A model generated the notes under the pieces. That model was not told the origin of the DNA, made no database searches, and saw nothing but the letters and a program-made list of their open reading frames with translations. A stretch of DNA of 64,000 nt. It comes from Candidatus Cloacimonadota bacterium. Lineage in GTDB: Bacteria; Cloacimonadota; Cloacimonadia; Cloacimonadales; TCS61. Both the position numbers and the translations under genes were made by a program. Of the stretch, positions 16,960 to 24,438 are shown one piece after another; the first letter of the stretch is position 1, and the number at the start of each line of letters is the position of its first letter. Location of the stretch: the NCBI GenBank assembly GCA_030445745.1, contig JASUTE010000002.1:62001-126000 (forward strand). Direction: 5' to 3'.

Positions 16960-17482
16960 TAAAAACTCGATAAGTAGAATCAAACTACTCTTTTGAGAAT
17001 TATCTTTTTTTGTAATAATTTAAGACATTTCTCATGCTGCATTATTACATAGAGACTTGTGTGCTTAAAGCTAATTGCTTCACCCATAAAAGATCGCAAA
17101 GATAGTCACTCTGCTTGCCTAGTAGAAGCCTAGTGCGAAGGCGGAAAGTACTAGATAGGCAATAAAGCCCAGGACCTTTTTGATAAAACCGAGACCTCTC
17201 CACTTCGTTTCACTACGGTCGAGGTGACAAAGCTAATTTTTCCCTAGAGCCTCACAGTTTTTCTTTACTGTGGCAAGGTAAAACTACAACTTGTCTTGCC
17301 GTAGTGTAGCGAAGGCAGAAGTATCTAAATCTAAGCCATAGATCTCAGATGTTCTGTAGTATGTCTGCGTAAGAATTCCGCAACGTCCTGCGAGTAACCG
17401 AAGTTGGCGACCAACGGAAGCCAATTTGGGCGGAACGAAGCGTAGCCAGGTACTCGCTCTTAGGCACAGGCAAATCATTTTT
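16960..17482. repeat. Gene-free stretch with partial dispersed-repeat modules
   Basis: Positions 17071-17105 carry the ATTGCTTCACCCATAAAAG / TCGCAAAGA module. Positions 17191-17235 carry a degenerate GAGACCTCTCCACTTCGTTT palindrome with TCGAGGTGACAA. The part from 17278 to about 17480 is a higher-GC mosaic containing GCCGTAGTGTAGCGAAGGC. Open frames crossing this stretch have no family resemblance and are treated as non-coding. This separates the cassette from the arsenic-type module. Confidence 0.65.
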
Positions 17483-17683
17483 CTAACCGCAACAACAATT
17501 ACCTGAGTTAGTGCTCTTTTTATCCTGGCTTGTTATGTCTGGTTTTTTATCCACCTTATCAGTATTCTCATTCTTATCATTATCATCGGGAACTTCTTCA
17601 AACTGGACGTTGCAACAGCCTCCTTTTTTTGGTTTTTCAGAAAACAATTTGCTTAAAAATCCATTTTTCTTTTTTTCTGTCAT
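17483..17683 (-). CDS. Small Cys-rich protein of the ArsP-type permease operon
   Basis: A 66-residue hydrophilic protein with paired cysteines near the middle (KKGGCCNVQFEEV) and a terminal GNCCCG. The body is Lys/Asp/Glu-rich. A very strong AAAGGAGGAAG precedes the ATG at 17683, which supports a real gene despite its size. It follows the permease gene by about 18 nt. Small proteins with a GxCCxIxxEE-type motif are often found beside ArsP/DUF318 permeases. A metal or metalloid-carrying role is inferred, not shown. Confidence 0.7.
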   Translation of the reverse strand: MTEKKKNGFLSKLFSEKPKKGGCCNVQFEEVPDDNDKNENTDKVDKKPDITSQDKKSTNSGNCCCG

Positions 17684-17701
17684 AACTTCCTCCTTTAGTA
17701 G

Positions 17702-18598
17702 TTACATAACAATATTGAAAACAAAGCCGCTTATAATTGCCGTTAAGAAAATAACAGTAACTATTGCAGCAACAAGTTTTATTTTAAAGATACCTGCCAA
17801 CATACTCATTTCTGGTATAGCCATACCTGCTCCGCCAATAATTAAAGCGATGGCTGTGCCTATACCCATTCCTTTTCCCACAAGAGAAACTGCTATTGGA
17901 ATTGCTGTTTCTGCTCTTATGTACAAAGGAATACCCACAACTGCAGCGACAGGAACAGCAAACATATTATCAGGACCAGCAATTCTTAACACAAAATCAT
18001 CAGGCATATAGCCATATATACCCGCGCCTATGGCAACCCCAATCAGTAAATATAACAAAACTGGCTTTAGTGTTGACCAACCAGCAAATAATGATATTTT
18101 TACTTTATTTAAAAAAGGCAAATGCTGTCTTGTTTGTTCATTCTTTTTTACATTACCCTTTATTCGAATATTCTTTGTATATTTCTGAAATCCTGTTTTT
18201 TCAAGAATAAAACCCATAAATATGGATAGAATAAAAGCCAGTAAAAAGTAGAAGGCTGCAGATTTGACCCCCACAAGAACAGCCAGCATCCCAATAATAA
18301 TAGGGTTTAATAATGGTGAAGAGATCAGGAAAGACATTGTAGCCCCAAACGGCACTTTTGCATTTAAAAATCCGACTGTCATAGGTATGGTGGAACAAGC
18401 ACAAAATGGTGTCACGGCTCCGAGCATAGATCCAATAATATTTCCCAATAAACCTTTTCCGGAAAGAAATTTTTTCATCTTTTCTTCTGATATGTGCATC
18501 AATATAAATTCGATGATTGCGGTTATTCCAATAAACAAGACAACTAGCTCAATAGTTATTTTGACAAAATACTGAAGCGTATCAATCAATGTGTTCAT
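17702..18598 (-). CDS. Permease of the ArsP_1/DUF318 family
   Basis: The 298-residue polytopic inner-membrane protein has about eight hydrophobic segments and a central charged loop (about residues 150-175). The hallmark TPFCACSTIP occurs near residue 62, followed by a conserved SPLLNPI. A second related half contains VVGIPLYIRAETAIP. ArsP_1 proteins export methylated or trivalent organoarsenicals and related compounds. The neighbouring arsM and Cys-rich protein make that substrate class likely here. AGGGAGGC lies just upstream of the ATG. Confidence 0.82.
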   Translation of the reverse strand: MNTLIDTLQYFVKITIELVVLFIGITAIIEFILMHISEEKMKKFLSGKGLLGNIIGSMLGAVTPFCACSTIPMTVGFLNAKVPFGATMSFLISSPLLNPIIIGMLAVLVGVKSAAFYFLLAFILSIFMGFILEKTGFQKYTKNIRIKGNVKKNEQTRQHLPFLNKVKISLFAGWSTLKPVLLYLLIGVAIGAGIYGYMPDDFVLRIAGPDNMFAVPVAAVVGIPLYIRAETAIPIAVSLVGKGMGIGTAIALIIGGAGMAIPEMSMLAGIFKIKLVAAIVTVIFLTAIISGFVFNIVM

Positions 18599-18676
18599 GT
18601 ATGCCTCCCTTTAAAATAATCATGCTTTTTATAAGGAAGACGATATGAAGCATAATAAAGACACATTTTATCAAAA

Positions 18677-19255
18677 TTATTCCAAATTTCTTAAGGGAGT
18701 ACAGGTTTCTTTTACTATACAATGTAAAAAAGAGCCGTTTTTGTCATATTGGATATCACAGCATTCAATAAATAAATCATAAAGCATTTTTCTGGCTCTT
18801 TGGATTCGCATTTTCGTCGCAGAAAGTGAAATATTTATGATTTTGGCTACCTCAGCCTGTTTTTTGTTTTCTATATCGCTAAGTAATAAGGGAATGCTAT
18901 ATTTATCTGGTAGTAATTTTATCATCGGAATTAAGTATTCTTTAGGGCTAAAGGTATCATCTTTTTGCGAAAATTGTACTTCATCAATATATTCTATATA
19001 GGCTTCTATTTTATTTTTTCTTCCCCTGTAATAATCTATTAATGTGTTTCGTGTAATTTGGTATAACCAAGCTCTTAAGTTTTTTACAGGTACACTCTTT
19101 TGATGAGCTGAAATTACTTTCAGCATAACATCCTGAACTATATCTTCGGCCAAATGAATATCTCCGGTTTTTCCGATCAGATAATTTTTTAATTGCTGAT
19201 AAAAGTCTGAGACTATCATATCCAAATCACAACAATCAGTTTTTTCTTTATTCAT
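18677..19255 (-). CDS. sigZ: SigZ-like ECF sigma factor with Cys-rich C-terminal tail
   Basis: The 192-residue protein has sigma-70 region 2 (GDIHLAEDIVQDVMLKVI, about residues 36-53, and LRAWLYQITRNTLIDYYR, about 62-79). Region 4 follows (PDKYSIPLLLSDIENKKQAEVAKIINIS, about 116-145). After region 4 comes a tail with ECCDIQYDKNGSF, HC and TC, which gives four cysteines. The CCxxxxDxxG tail is the signature of the SigZ family. No anti-sigma factor gene is adjacent, so the cysteines may sense the signal directly. It lies between arsM and the permease in the same direction. Confidence 0.82.
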   Translation of the reverse strand: MNKEKTDCCDLDMIVSDFYQQLKNYLIGKTGDIHLAEDIVQDVMLKVISAHQKSVPVKNLRAWLYQITRNTLIDYYRGRKNKIEAYIEYIDEVQFSQKDDTFSPKEYLIPMIKLLPDKYSIPLLLSDIENKKQAEVAKIINISLSATKMRIQRARKMLYDLFIECCDIQYDKNGSFLHCIVKETCTPLRNLE

Positions 19256-19441
19256 CTCAAAAACCTACTATATGCTTCGATAATGTATTCATCGCTTGCG
19301 CCTAACGTGTGACGGTATGAAATCGTTGAGGTAAATGGGCTGCGTTCTTGTCCACCGTTGACGAATTTGAAGCGAGGTAGGATGCTGAATGACCCACTTT
19401 TCCCCCAATGTTTTATAACACAGTGCGTAGTGATTTTATAC
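19256..19441 (-). other. attC-like intergenic element between arsM and sigZ
   Basis: Read on the minus strand, the gap runs from GTGTTATAAAACATTGGGGG to CGTCACACGTTAGGCG. The perfect GTTAGGC core (complement at 19299-19305) precedes the sigma-factor start by about 44 nt. The opposite end keeps only a degenerate AAC core. Elements of this TGTTA...CGTTAGGC type flank transferred genes in many Bacteroidetes-like genomes. The core match is seen; att function is a guess. Confidence 0.4.
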
Positions 19442-20200
19442 TCATTTTTTTATGGCTTCTAATTTAAGACTTTCTAATTTCAATCCGTTATACTGTCTTT
19501 CGCTTATCTCCTTATCTTCGGAGATAACATTCACCTCAAATCCAACCCTTTTAATCATTTCTAAATATTCATCTCGTAAAATAGCTCCTCCAACACAACC
19601 TGCAATTAAATTAGAATCATTTCTTTGTTCAATTGTTAGCTCTTCTAATAAAACAATATCAGAAATATATGCTCTTCCATATGTTTTTAGTACTCTATAA
19701 GCTTCCTTAAAAACGTTTTCCTTATTGGGTACTAAATTTATCACACAATTACTAATAATCTTGTCAATCGAGCAGTCTGCCAGTGGTAATTGTTCAATAT
19801 CACCGAGTTTAAATTCAACATTTTCATAATTATACTTTTTCGCATTTTCCCTCGCCTTAGATATCATTTCTTCTGTAATATCAATACCAATTACTTTTCC
19901 ACTCATCCCAACCCGTTGAGCAGCAATGAATGTATCAAATCCAGCACCACTGCCTAAATCCAGCACTACATCACCCTCATTGATTTTGACGTATGCCAAA
20001 GGATTTCCGCACCCAAGTCCAAGGTTAGATTCTGGAACCATATTTAATTCTCCAAATGAGTAACCAATACTTTTTGAGATATCCTCATTCGATAATAATG
20101 AACCACAGCAAGAAGAATCTGAACAACAACTTGAACTTCCACTCATAGCGATTGAACCATATTTTTCTTGTATTATTCTTGTCACCTTTTTTTTATCCAT
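19442..20200 (-). CDS. arsM: Arsenite S-adenosylmethionine methyltransferase
   Basis: Methylates As(III) using SAM. The 252-residue protein starts with a Ser/Cys cluster (SGSSSCCSDSSCCGS). The SAM fold motif VVLDLGSGAGFDTFIAA lies near residue 80. The three family cysteines that bind arsenite are all visible: LGLGCGNP, SNCVINL and AGCVGG. An AAGGATT precedes the ATG. Together with the ArsP-type permease it forms a methylate-and-export route. The usual ArsR regulator is absent nearby. Confidence 0.9.
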   Translation of the reverse strand: MDKKKVTRIIQEKYGSIAMSGSSSCCSDSSCCGSLLSNEDISKSIGYSFGELNMVPESNLGLGCGNPLAYVKINEGDVVLDLGSGAGFDTFIAAQRVGMSGKVIGIDITEEMISKARENAKKYNYENVEFKLGDIEQLPLADCSIDKIISNCVINLVPNKENVFKEAYRVLKTYGRAYISDIVLLEELTIEQRNDSNLIAGCVGGAILRDEYLEMIKRVGFEVNVISEDKEISERQYNGLKLESLKLEAIKK

Positions 20201-20235
20201 TTTTAATCCTTTCGATTCTTTAATTTGAGTTCCCT

Positions 20236-20313
20236 CTAAAAACTCGATTTTAATTCAATTATTTCTCTGAATAAGTTTACTAATTCTCCGGTTCTTTTTC
20301 TTCTCCTTGGCAT
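20236..20313 (-). CDS. 25-codon ORF or gene remnant upstream of arsM
   Basis: Reads MPRRRKRTGELVNLFREIIE followed by LKSSF and a TAG stop. An excellent AAGGGGGAAAAG precedes its ATG, and it lies in the same direction just upstream of arsM. The short basic peptide could be a leader peptide or the 5' stump of a gene truncated when the arsM element arrived. I do not recognise it. Confidence 0.35.
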   Translation of the reverse strand: MPRRRKRTGELVNLFREIIELKSSF

Positions 20314-20399
20314 GATCTTTTCCCCCTTATAATAATATCTAAATTTCAGTATTTTATAGGAAGAAACCTATTTAACCTTTCACCATAACCTTTAAAAGA

Positions 20400-20438
20400 A
20401 TATAATTTATATCTAATTTTTCGTCAGCAAGCTGTCAA
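20400..20438 (-). promoter_or_regulatory. Possible sigma-70-type promoter for the arsM unit
   Basis: On the minus strand TTGACA (20433-20438) is followed by an AT-rich segment reading TAGATATAAATTATA. Depending on the spacing chosen, the -10 is TAGATA (17 nt) or TATAAA (21 nt). The perfect -35 is seen; the -10 is imperfect. It would drive the 25-codon ORF and arsM. Confidence 0.35.
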
Positions 20439-20575
20439 ACAGAAAATAATATTTATATTGCACAAGGTTATTTGGTTAGCTTTGGTGTAAGTTGTGTGTG
20501 CTAAAAACCATATTGGCAGGCGGCATTATGTGGCTCGCTTGGCTCGTTACCATCAAATTCTGCTACCTGATTTGT

Positions 20576-21027
20576 CAGACTTGCTTTGCAAAGTAATGTG
20601 AAGCGAGAATGACAAAAGCTGTTTCTATAGCTTACAAAAACATTGTCATTACGAGTTGTTCTTCTTGCAAAAACTTTTTCGAAGTAATCTGTTTTTCACA
20701 TCAGGTTTAGTTACAGATTTATGCGCTGTAAGCGCATTGCTTCACCCATAAAGGGTTCGCAATGACGGTTTTTTTTTGTCATTTCGACTGGAAGTAGCGA
20801 AGCTACTGGAATGGAGAAATCTCTTTTTCTCTTAAAACTCTTATGAGATCTCTCGACTTCACTTCGTTCCGCTCGAGATGACAATTCAGTTCTCAAGAAC
20901 CCCCTCTGCTCTGCTACGCTTGCCTTATGGAATGCAGCTATGCTGCCGGCTTTGCCGATTCCACTAGGGCAGAGCTTTTCCCCTTAAAATGGGAGCCAAA
21001 AATGCGGTCATTCTGCCTGCCTAGCCG
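20576..21027. repeat. Dispersed intergenic repeat, copy B
   Basis: Nearly identical to 13475-13885 over most of its length. Both begin with CAGACTTGCTT and share the TCATTACGAGTTGTTCTTCT, TTGCTTCACCCATAAAGGG, TTTCGACTGGAAGTAGC and CTCGACTTCACTTCGTTCCG modules. Copy B differs by an insertion of about 40 nt after GCTCTGCTACGCT. The two copies lie in the same orientation and bracket the accessory region 13.9-20.6 kb, which is the arrangement needed for excision or duplication by homologous recombination. Confidence 0.85.
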
Positions 21028-21149
21028 TAGCCTTTGGCGAAGGCTGGAGGCAAACCCCGAACTCGTTCGACGAAGAATCTAATTCTGAGACACAAAGCCC
21101 AGATGTTTCGTCTAAAATTGCCAAGATGAATTCCTCAATATGACGGGCT

Positions 21150-21710
21150 TTATAATTTTTCAGAAAGTTTTTCCGCCACCGCTTTTGGCACCAAGCCTGC
21201 CAGGTTTTCGCCTTTTTTCAGTTTTTGGCGTATTTGGCTGGCAGAAACAGCAGTAGGCGGCATCTTAAAGAAAGTGAAATTTCCTTTTAATTCGGTTTTT
21301 TGCCTATAGCCGGGGCGGTTAGCCACGGCAAAGTTAACGTTTTGCTGCAACCACGGCCAGTTGTGCCATTGGGGTAGTTTAGGCAGAATATCACAGCCAA
21401 TAATGAAGTAGAACTGGTGTTGCGGATATTTTTGCTGCAATTTTTTAATTAGTTGGTCGGTGTAGCTGGGTTTGTTACCAGTATTATCGGCATAGCTTAT
21501 CTTAAAATTAGGATAGTTCTGCAAAGCTGCTTGCAGTAGTTCACAGCGAAATGGGTAGGAAAGTTTATCTTCATTTGTTTTCAGGGGATTATTTTGCGAG
21601 GGAACGAACCAGATTTGCTCTAACTGCAATTTTTGCAAAGCAGCCTGGGCCAGAGCCAAATGTCCGTTGTGTACCGGGTTAAAAGAACCTCCCAAAAGTC
21701 CAATTTTCAT
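21150..21710 (-). CDS. nadD: Nicotinate-nucleotide adenylyltransferase
   Basis: Adenylates nicotinate mononucleotide in NAD synthesis. The 186-residue protein has the nucleotidyltransferase motif GLLGGSFNPVHNGHL (residues 4-18) with the HxGH histidines. The C-terminal motif TAVSASQIRQKL corresponds to the ISSTxIR block. Length is normal. It is separated from the upstream bamD-like gene by an intrinsic terminator, so it is probably transcribed from its own promoter. Confidence 0.93.
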   Translation of the reverse strand: MKIGLLGGSFNPVHNGHLALAQAALQKLQLEQIWFVPSQNNPLKTNEDKLSYPFRCELLQAALQNYPNFKISYADNTGNKPSYTDQLIKKLQQKYPQHQFYFIIGCDILPKLPQWHNWPWLQQNVNFAVANRPGYRQKTELKGNFTFFKMPPTAVSASQIRQKLKKGENLAGLVPKAVAEKLSEKL

Positions 21711-21732
21711 AGCTCACTCCCCTATTTTCAAA

Positions 21733-21772
21733 TAAAAAGGCAGAAAGAGTTTGGTAACTGCTCTCTGCCTTT
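21733..21772 (-). terminator. Intrinsic terminator after the bamD-like gene
   Basis: On the minus strand AAAGGCAGAGAG is followed by a loop of about 11 nt, then CTCTTTCTGCCTTTTT. The stem has a single bulged base and runs into a T-rich tract. It lies 14-53 nt beyond the stop codon at 21786. Confidence 0.85.
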
Positions 21773-21785
21773 GGTCAAATTATAT

Positions 21786-22532
21786 TTATTCTGTTTCAGC
21801 TACCTTATCGTCATAGAGCTCGGCTATTTTTTTGGTTTCACCAGCCTCGGGATATTTGGTTTGCATCTTTTTCAGAGTTATTTCTGCCTGCGGCAGGTTT
21901 TCCCTTTCCAAATAGATGCGGGCAGCATAGTAAAGCGACATTTTATCGAGTTCGTTAGTATTTCCCAGCTCTATTATTTCGTTCAAATACAGTAGAGCAG
22001 AGCTGTAGTCGTAGATTTTGTAATAGATGCGCCCATTTTGGTATTTCTTTTCCAGCAGTTTGTAGTTGCATTTCTGAATGTAGTCGATAGCAGCTTGACG
22101 CCTAGAACCCTGAGGAAATTTTTCCAAATAAGTTTGGAAGGCATCTAGCGCCTGGTTGGTTTCTGTTTGGTCGTAATGCGCTGGTAAAGATTGCTCGAAA
22201 TAGCAGACACCGATGCGAAAATAGGCTTTATCGATAGCTTCATAATCTGGGAAAAGACGGATGAACTCTTTGTATTCAAAAAGTGCATCAGCATATTTTT
22301 CCTGATTGTAGTAGCAGTCGGCCAATTTCAGCTGTGCTTCAGCTGTGTAGATAGAATTTCTTTCGAAAGCTACATCGGTGAAGTAGGGGATCGCTTTGCG
22401 GTAATTCTGTTGTTGAAAATACTGGTTACCTAGCTCCATCTTTTTTTCCACCGGCAGGTCTTTGTTTATGCGGTTGCTGCTGCATCCCCATAGCACAATT
22501 ATTAGCAAGATAGCTATCAGAATTTTTCTCAT
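21786..22532 (-). CDS. bamD: BamD-like outer-membrane assembly lipoprotein (tetratricopeptide)
   Basis: Lipoprotein of 248 residues with the signal MRKILIAILLIIVLWGC and several TPR-type helical pairs (for example AQLKLADCYYNQEKYADALFEYKEFI and AYFRIGVCYFEQ). This is the layout of BamD, the TPR partner of BamA. The start at 22532 is chosen because it gives a clean lipoprotein signal and is preceded by AAGGAAAAA. An in-frame ATG 51 nt upstream would put a charged extension before the signal. A generic TPR lipoprotein remains possible because bamA is not nearby. Confidence 0.75.
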   Translation of the reverse strand: MRKILIAILLIIVLWGCSSNRINKDLPVEKKMELGNQYFQQQNYRKAIPYFTDVAFERNSIYTAEAQLKLADCYYNQEKYADALFEYKEFIRLFPDYEAIDKAYFRIGVCYFEQSLPAHYDQTETNQALDAFQTYLEKFPQGSRRQAAIDYIQKCNYKLLEKKYQNGRIYYKIYDYSSALLYLNEIIELGNTNELDKMSLYYAARIYLERENLPQAEITLKKMQTKYPEAGETKKIAELYDDKVAETE

Positions 22533-22542
22533 AAATTTTTCC

Positions 22543-23958
22543 TTAACCCTTTTTAAAGAAAGCTTTATATCCTTTGTAGGCACTGTAAATATCGGCTTTA
22601 CTGGTTAACTCGTACAAGGAGTGCATTCCCAGAACTCCTGGGCCGCAGTCGATAACTTCTGCGCCATGTTGAGCCATGAATTTAGCTATTGTACCACCGC
22701 CGCCCTCATCTACTTTGCCCAGTGAACCGATCTGCCAATTCACGTTTTCTTCGTTAAAAATTCTCATTATTTTGTGGTTGAATTCGGCATTAGCATCGTT
22801 ACTACCACTTTTGCCGCCGCTGCCAGTGAACTTAGTTATGCTAACACCCTGGCCTAAATGCACTGCATTTTCTTTTTCATGCACACTGGGATAGTTGGGG
22901 TTTATTGCTGCATTCACATCGGCAGATAGTATCTGGCTTTTAATAAGTGTTTTACGCAAATTAGCGCTACTAAAATCTTCCTGGTTATGTTTCAGCAAAT
23001 CGGAAATAAAATCGAGGATGAAGATAGATTTAGCACCTGTATTTCCTTCGCTGCCAATCTCTTCTTTATCTGCCAGATACACGATAGCAGTTTTTTCTGG
23101 GTGTTCAACTTCGAAAAGTGCTTCAGCAGAGGTATAAGCGCAACTGCGGTCATCTTGGCCATAGCCCAGCACCATGCTTTTATCCAGGCCGGCATCTCTG
23201 CTTTTACCAGCAGGAACTATTTCCAGTTCAGCACTTAGGAAATCTGCTTCGGTAATGTCGTATTTTTCATTCAAAAGCACCAGAGTTTGCAATTTTACCG
23301 CTTCTTTAATATCTTCGTCGTCATCTATGTAGGGCATGCTGCTAAATATTAAATTCATTTTGGAAGCATCTACAGCTTCACCAATTTTTTTGCTATATTG
23401 CACCTTACGTGCCAGGTGAGGCAGTAGATCTGGCATTACGAAAACCGGATCATCTTCATTTTCACCAATACTAATATTAACAGTTTCGCCTTCTTTGGTT
23501 ATAACAACTCCGTGTAAAGAAAGCGGTGTAGACATCCATTGATATTTTTTTATACCGCCATAATAATGAGTTCTCATTATTCCCAGATTGGTGGTATTAT
23601 CTTCGTAAAGCGGGTTTTGCTTTAAATCAACCCGTGGTGCATCGATATGGGAAACTACCAGGTTCACACCCGTACTTACGGGTTGTTTTCCTATAATTGC
23701 CATAGCAGCGTTTTTATTACGGGCAATACGAAAGACTTTTTTACCTTTAGCGTCGTTTTCATCGAGATTGGTGAACTTTTTCTGAGAGAGAATTTTGGTA
23801 AAATAAGTTATTGTTTCACGAACTGTTTTACAAGTGCTCAAGAACTTCTTGTAATCTTCACAGAAATCGAATGCAGCTTCAGTTTCCTTGGGAAATTCTT
23901 TCCAGAAATTTTTCCGTTTGTAGCCCAGTTTTTCCTGTAATTCTTTAGCTTTTTTCAT
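22543..23958 (-). CDS. M18 family aminopeptidase
   Basis: Zinc aminopeptidase of 471 residues. It has the first metal segment VVSHIDAPRVDLK (about residues 99-111), YYGGIKKYQW, the acidic metal/catalytic block LADKEEIGSEGN, and the C-terminal metal histidine in VLGMHSLYEL. This order matches aminopeptidase I (M18), in the longer bacterial subgroup. Cytoplasmic, with no signal peptide. It probably acts in peptide turnover. It lies 9 nt downstream of greA. Confidence 0.9.
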   Translation of the reverse strand: MKKAKELQEKLGYKRKNFWKEFPKETEAAFDFCEDYKKFLSTCKTVRETITYFTKILSQKKFTNLDENDAKGKKVFRIARNKNAAMAIIGKQPVSTGVNLVVSHIDAPRVDLKQNPLYEDNTTNLGIMRTHYYGGIKKYQWMSTPLSLHGVVITKEGETVNISIGENEDDPVFVMPDLLPHLARKVQYSKKIGEAVDASKMNLIFSSMPYIDDDEDIKEAVKLQTLVLLNEKYDITEADFLSAELEIVPAGKSRDAGLDKSMVLGYGQDDRSCAYTSAEALFEVEHPEKTAIVYLADKEEIGSEGNTGAKSIFILDFISDLLKHNQEDFSSANLRKTLIKSQILSADVNAAINPNYPSVHEKENAVHLGQGVSITKFTGSGGKSGSNDANAEFNHKIMRIFNEENVNWQIGSLGKVDEGGGGTIAKFMAQHGAEVIDCGPGVLGMHSLYELTSKADIYSAYKGYKAFFKKG

Positions 23959-23967
23959 AGTAACTCC

Positions 23968-24438
23968 TTATTTAATTTCTAAAACTTTGAATTCACGATC
24001 GCCCACAGGGGCTTTCACTATGAACTTCTCTCCCACTTTTTTCCCAATTATGGCTTTGCCTATGGGTGAACTTACAGAAGTTCGCTCGTAGCCGTCATCT
24101 GTTGGGAAAATTTCATCAGGCCCCACAATTCTTTTTTTATATATCGTACCATTAGCAAGGTCTTTAATCTTTACAAAAGCCCCGAAGCGAACAGCATCTT
24201 TGGGAATATTGGTGGTATCTATCACCTGTAGTTTTTCTGTTCTGGATTTCAGGTGATTATATTCATTTTCCAGTTGACGTTGACGTTCCCTAGCCGCATG
24301 ATATTCAGCATTTTCGCTTAGATCACCCATCTCACGGGCTTCCGAGATCTGGCGAATAATGGCCGGGCGCTCTTTGATGAGCTGACGCATTTTTTGTTGT
24401 AGTTTTTGCATTCCTTCTTTAGTGATGTAATTTGCCAT
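23968..24438 (-). CDS. greA: Transcription elongation factor GreA
   Basis: Rescues backtracked RNA polymerase. The 156 residues comprise an N-terminal coiled-coil with the acidic tip segment AREMGDLSENAEYHAARERQ (residues 35-54) and a C-terminal FKBP-like domain ending GDREFKVLEI. Length and motifs are standard. The ATG overlaps the upstream stop by one base (TAATG). Confidence 0.96.
   Translation of the reverse strand: MANYITKEGMQKLQQKMRQLIKERPAIIRQISEAREMGDLSENAEYHAARERQRQLENEYNHLKSRTEKLQVIDTTNIPKDAVRFGAFVKIKDLANGTIYKKRIVGPDEIFPTDDGYERTSVSSPIGKAIIGKKVGEKFIVKAPVGDREFKVLEIK

Noticed and set aside
17284-17478. Open frame of 64 codons on the minus strand
   Set aside because: It lies in higher-GC mosaic repeat sequence between the cassette and the arsenic module, and its translation looks like the reading of palindromic repeats.
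20711-20896. Open frame of 61 codons on the minus strand
   Set aside because: Entirely inside repeat copy B; the corresponding stretch of copy A has no matching intact frame, so it is not under coding selection.
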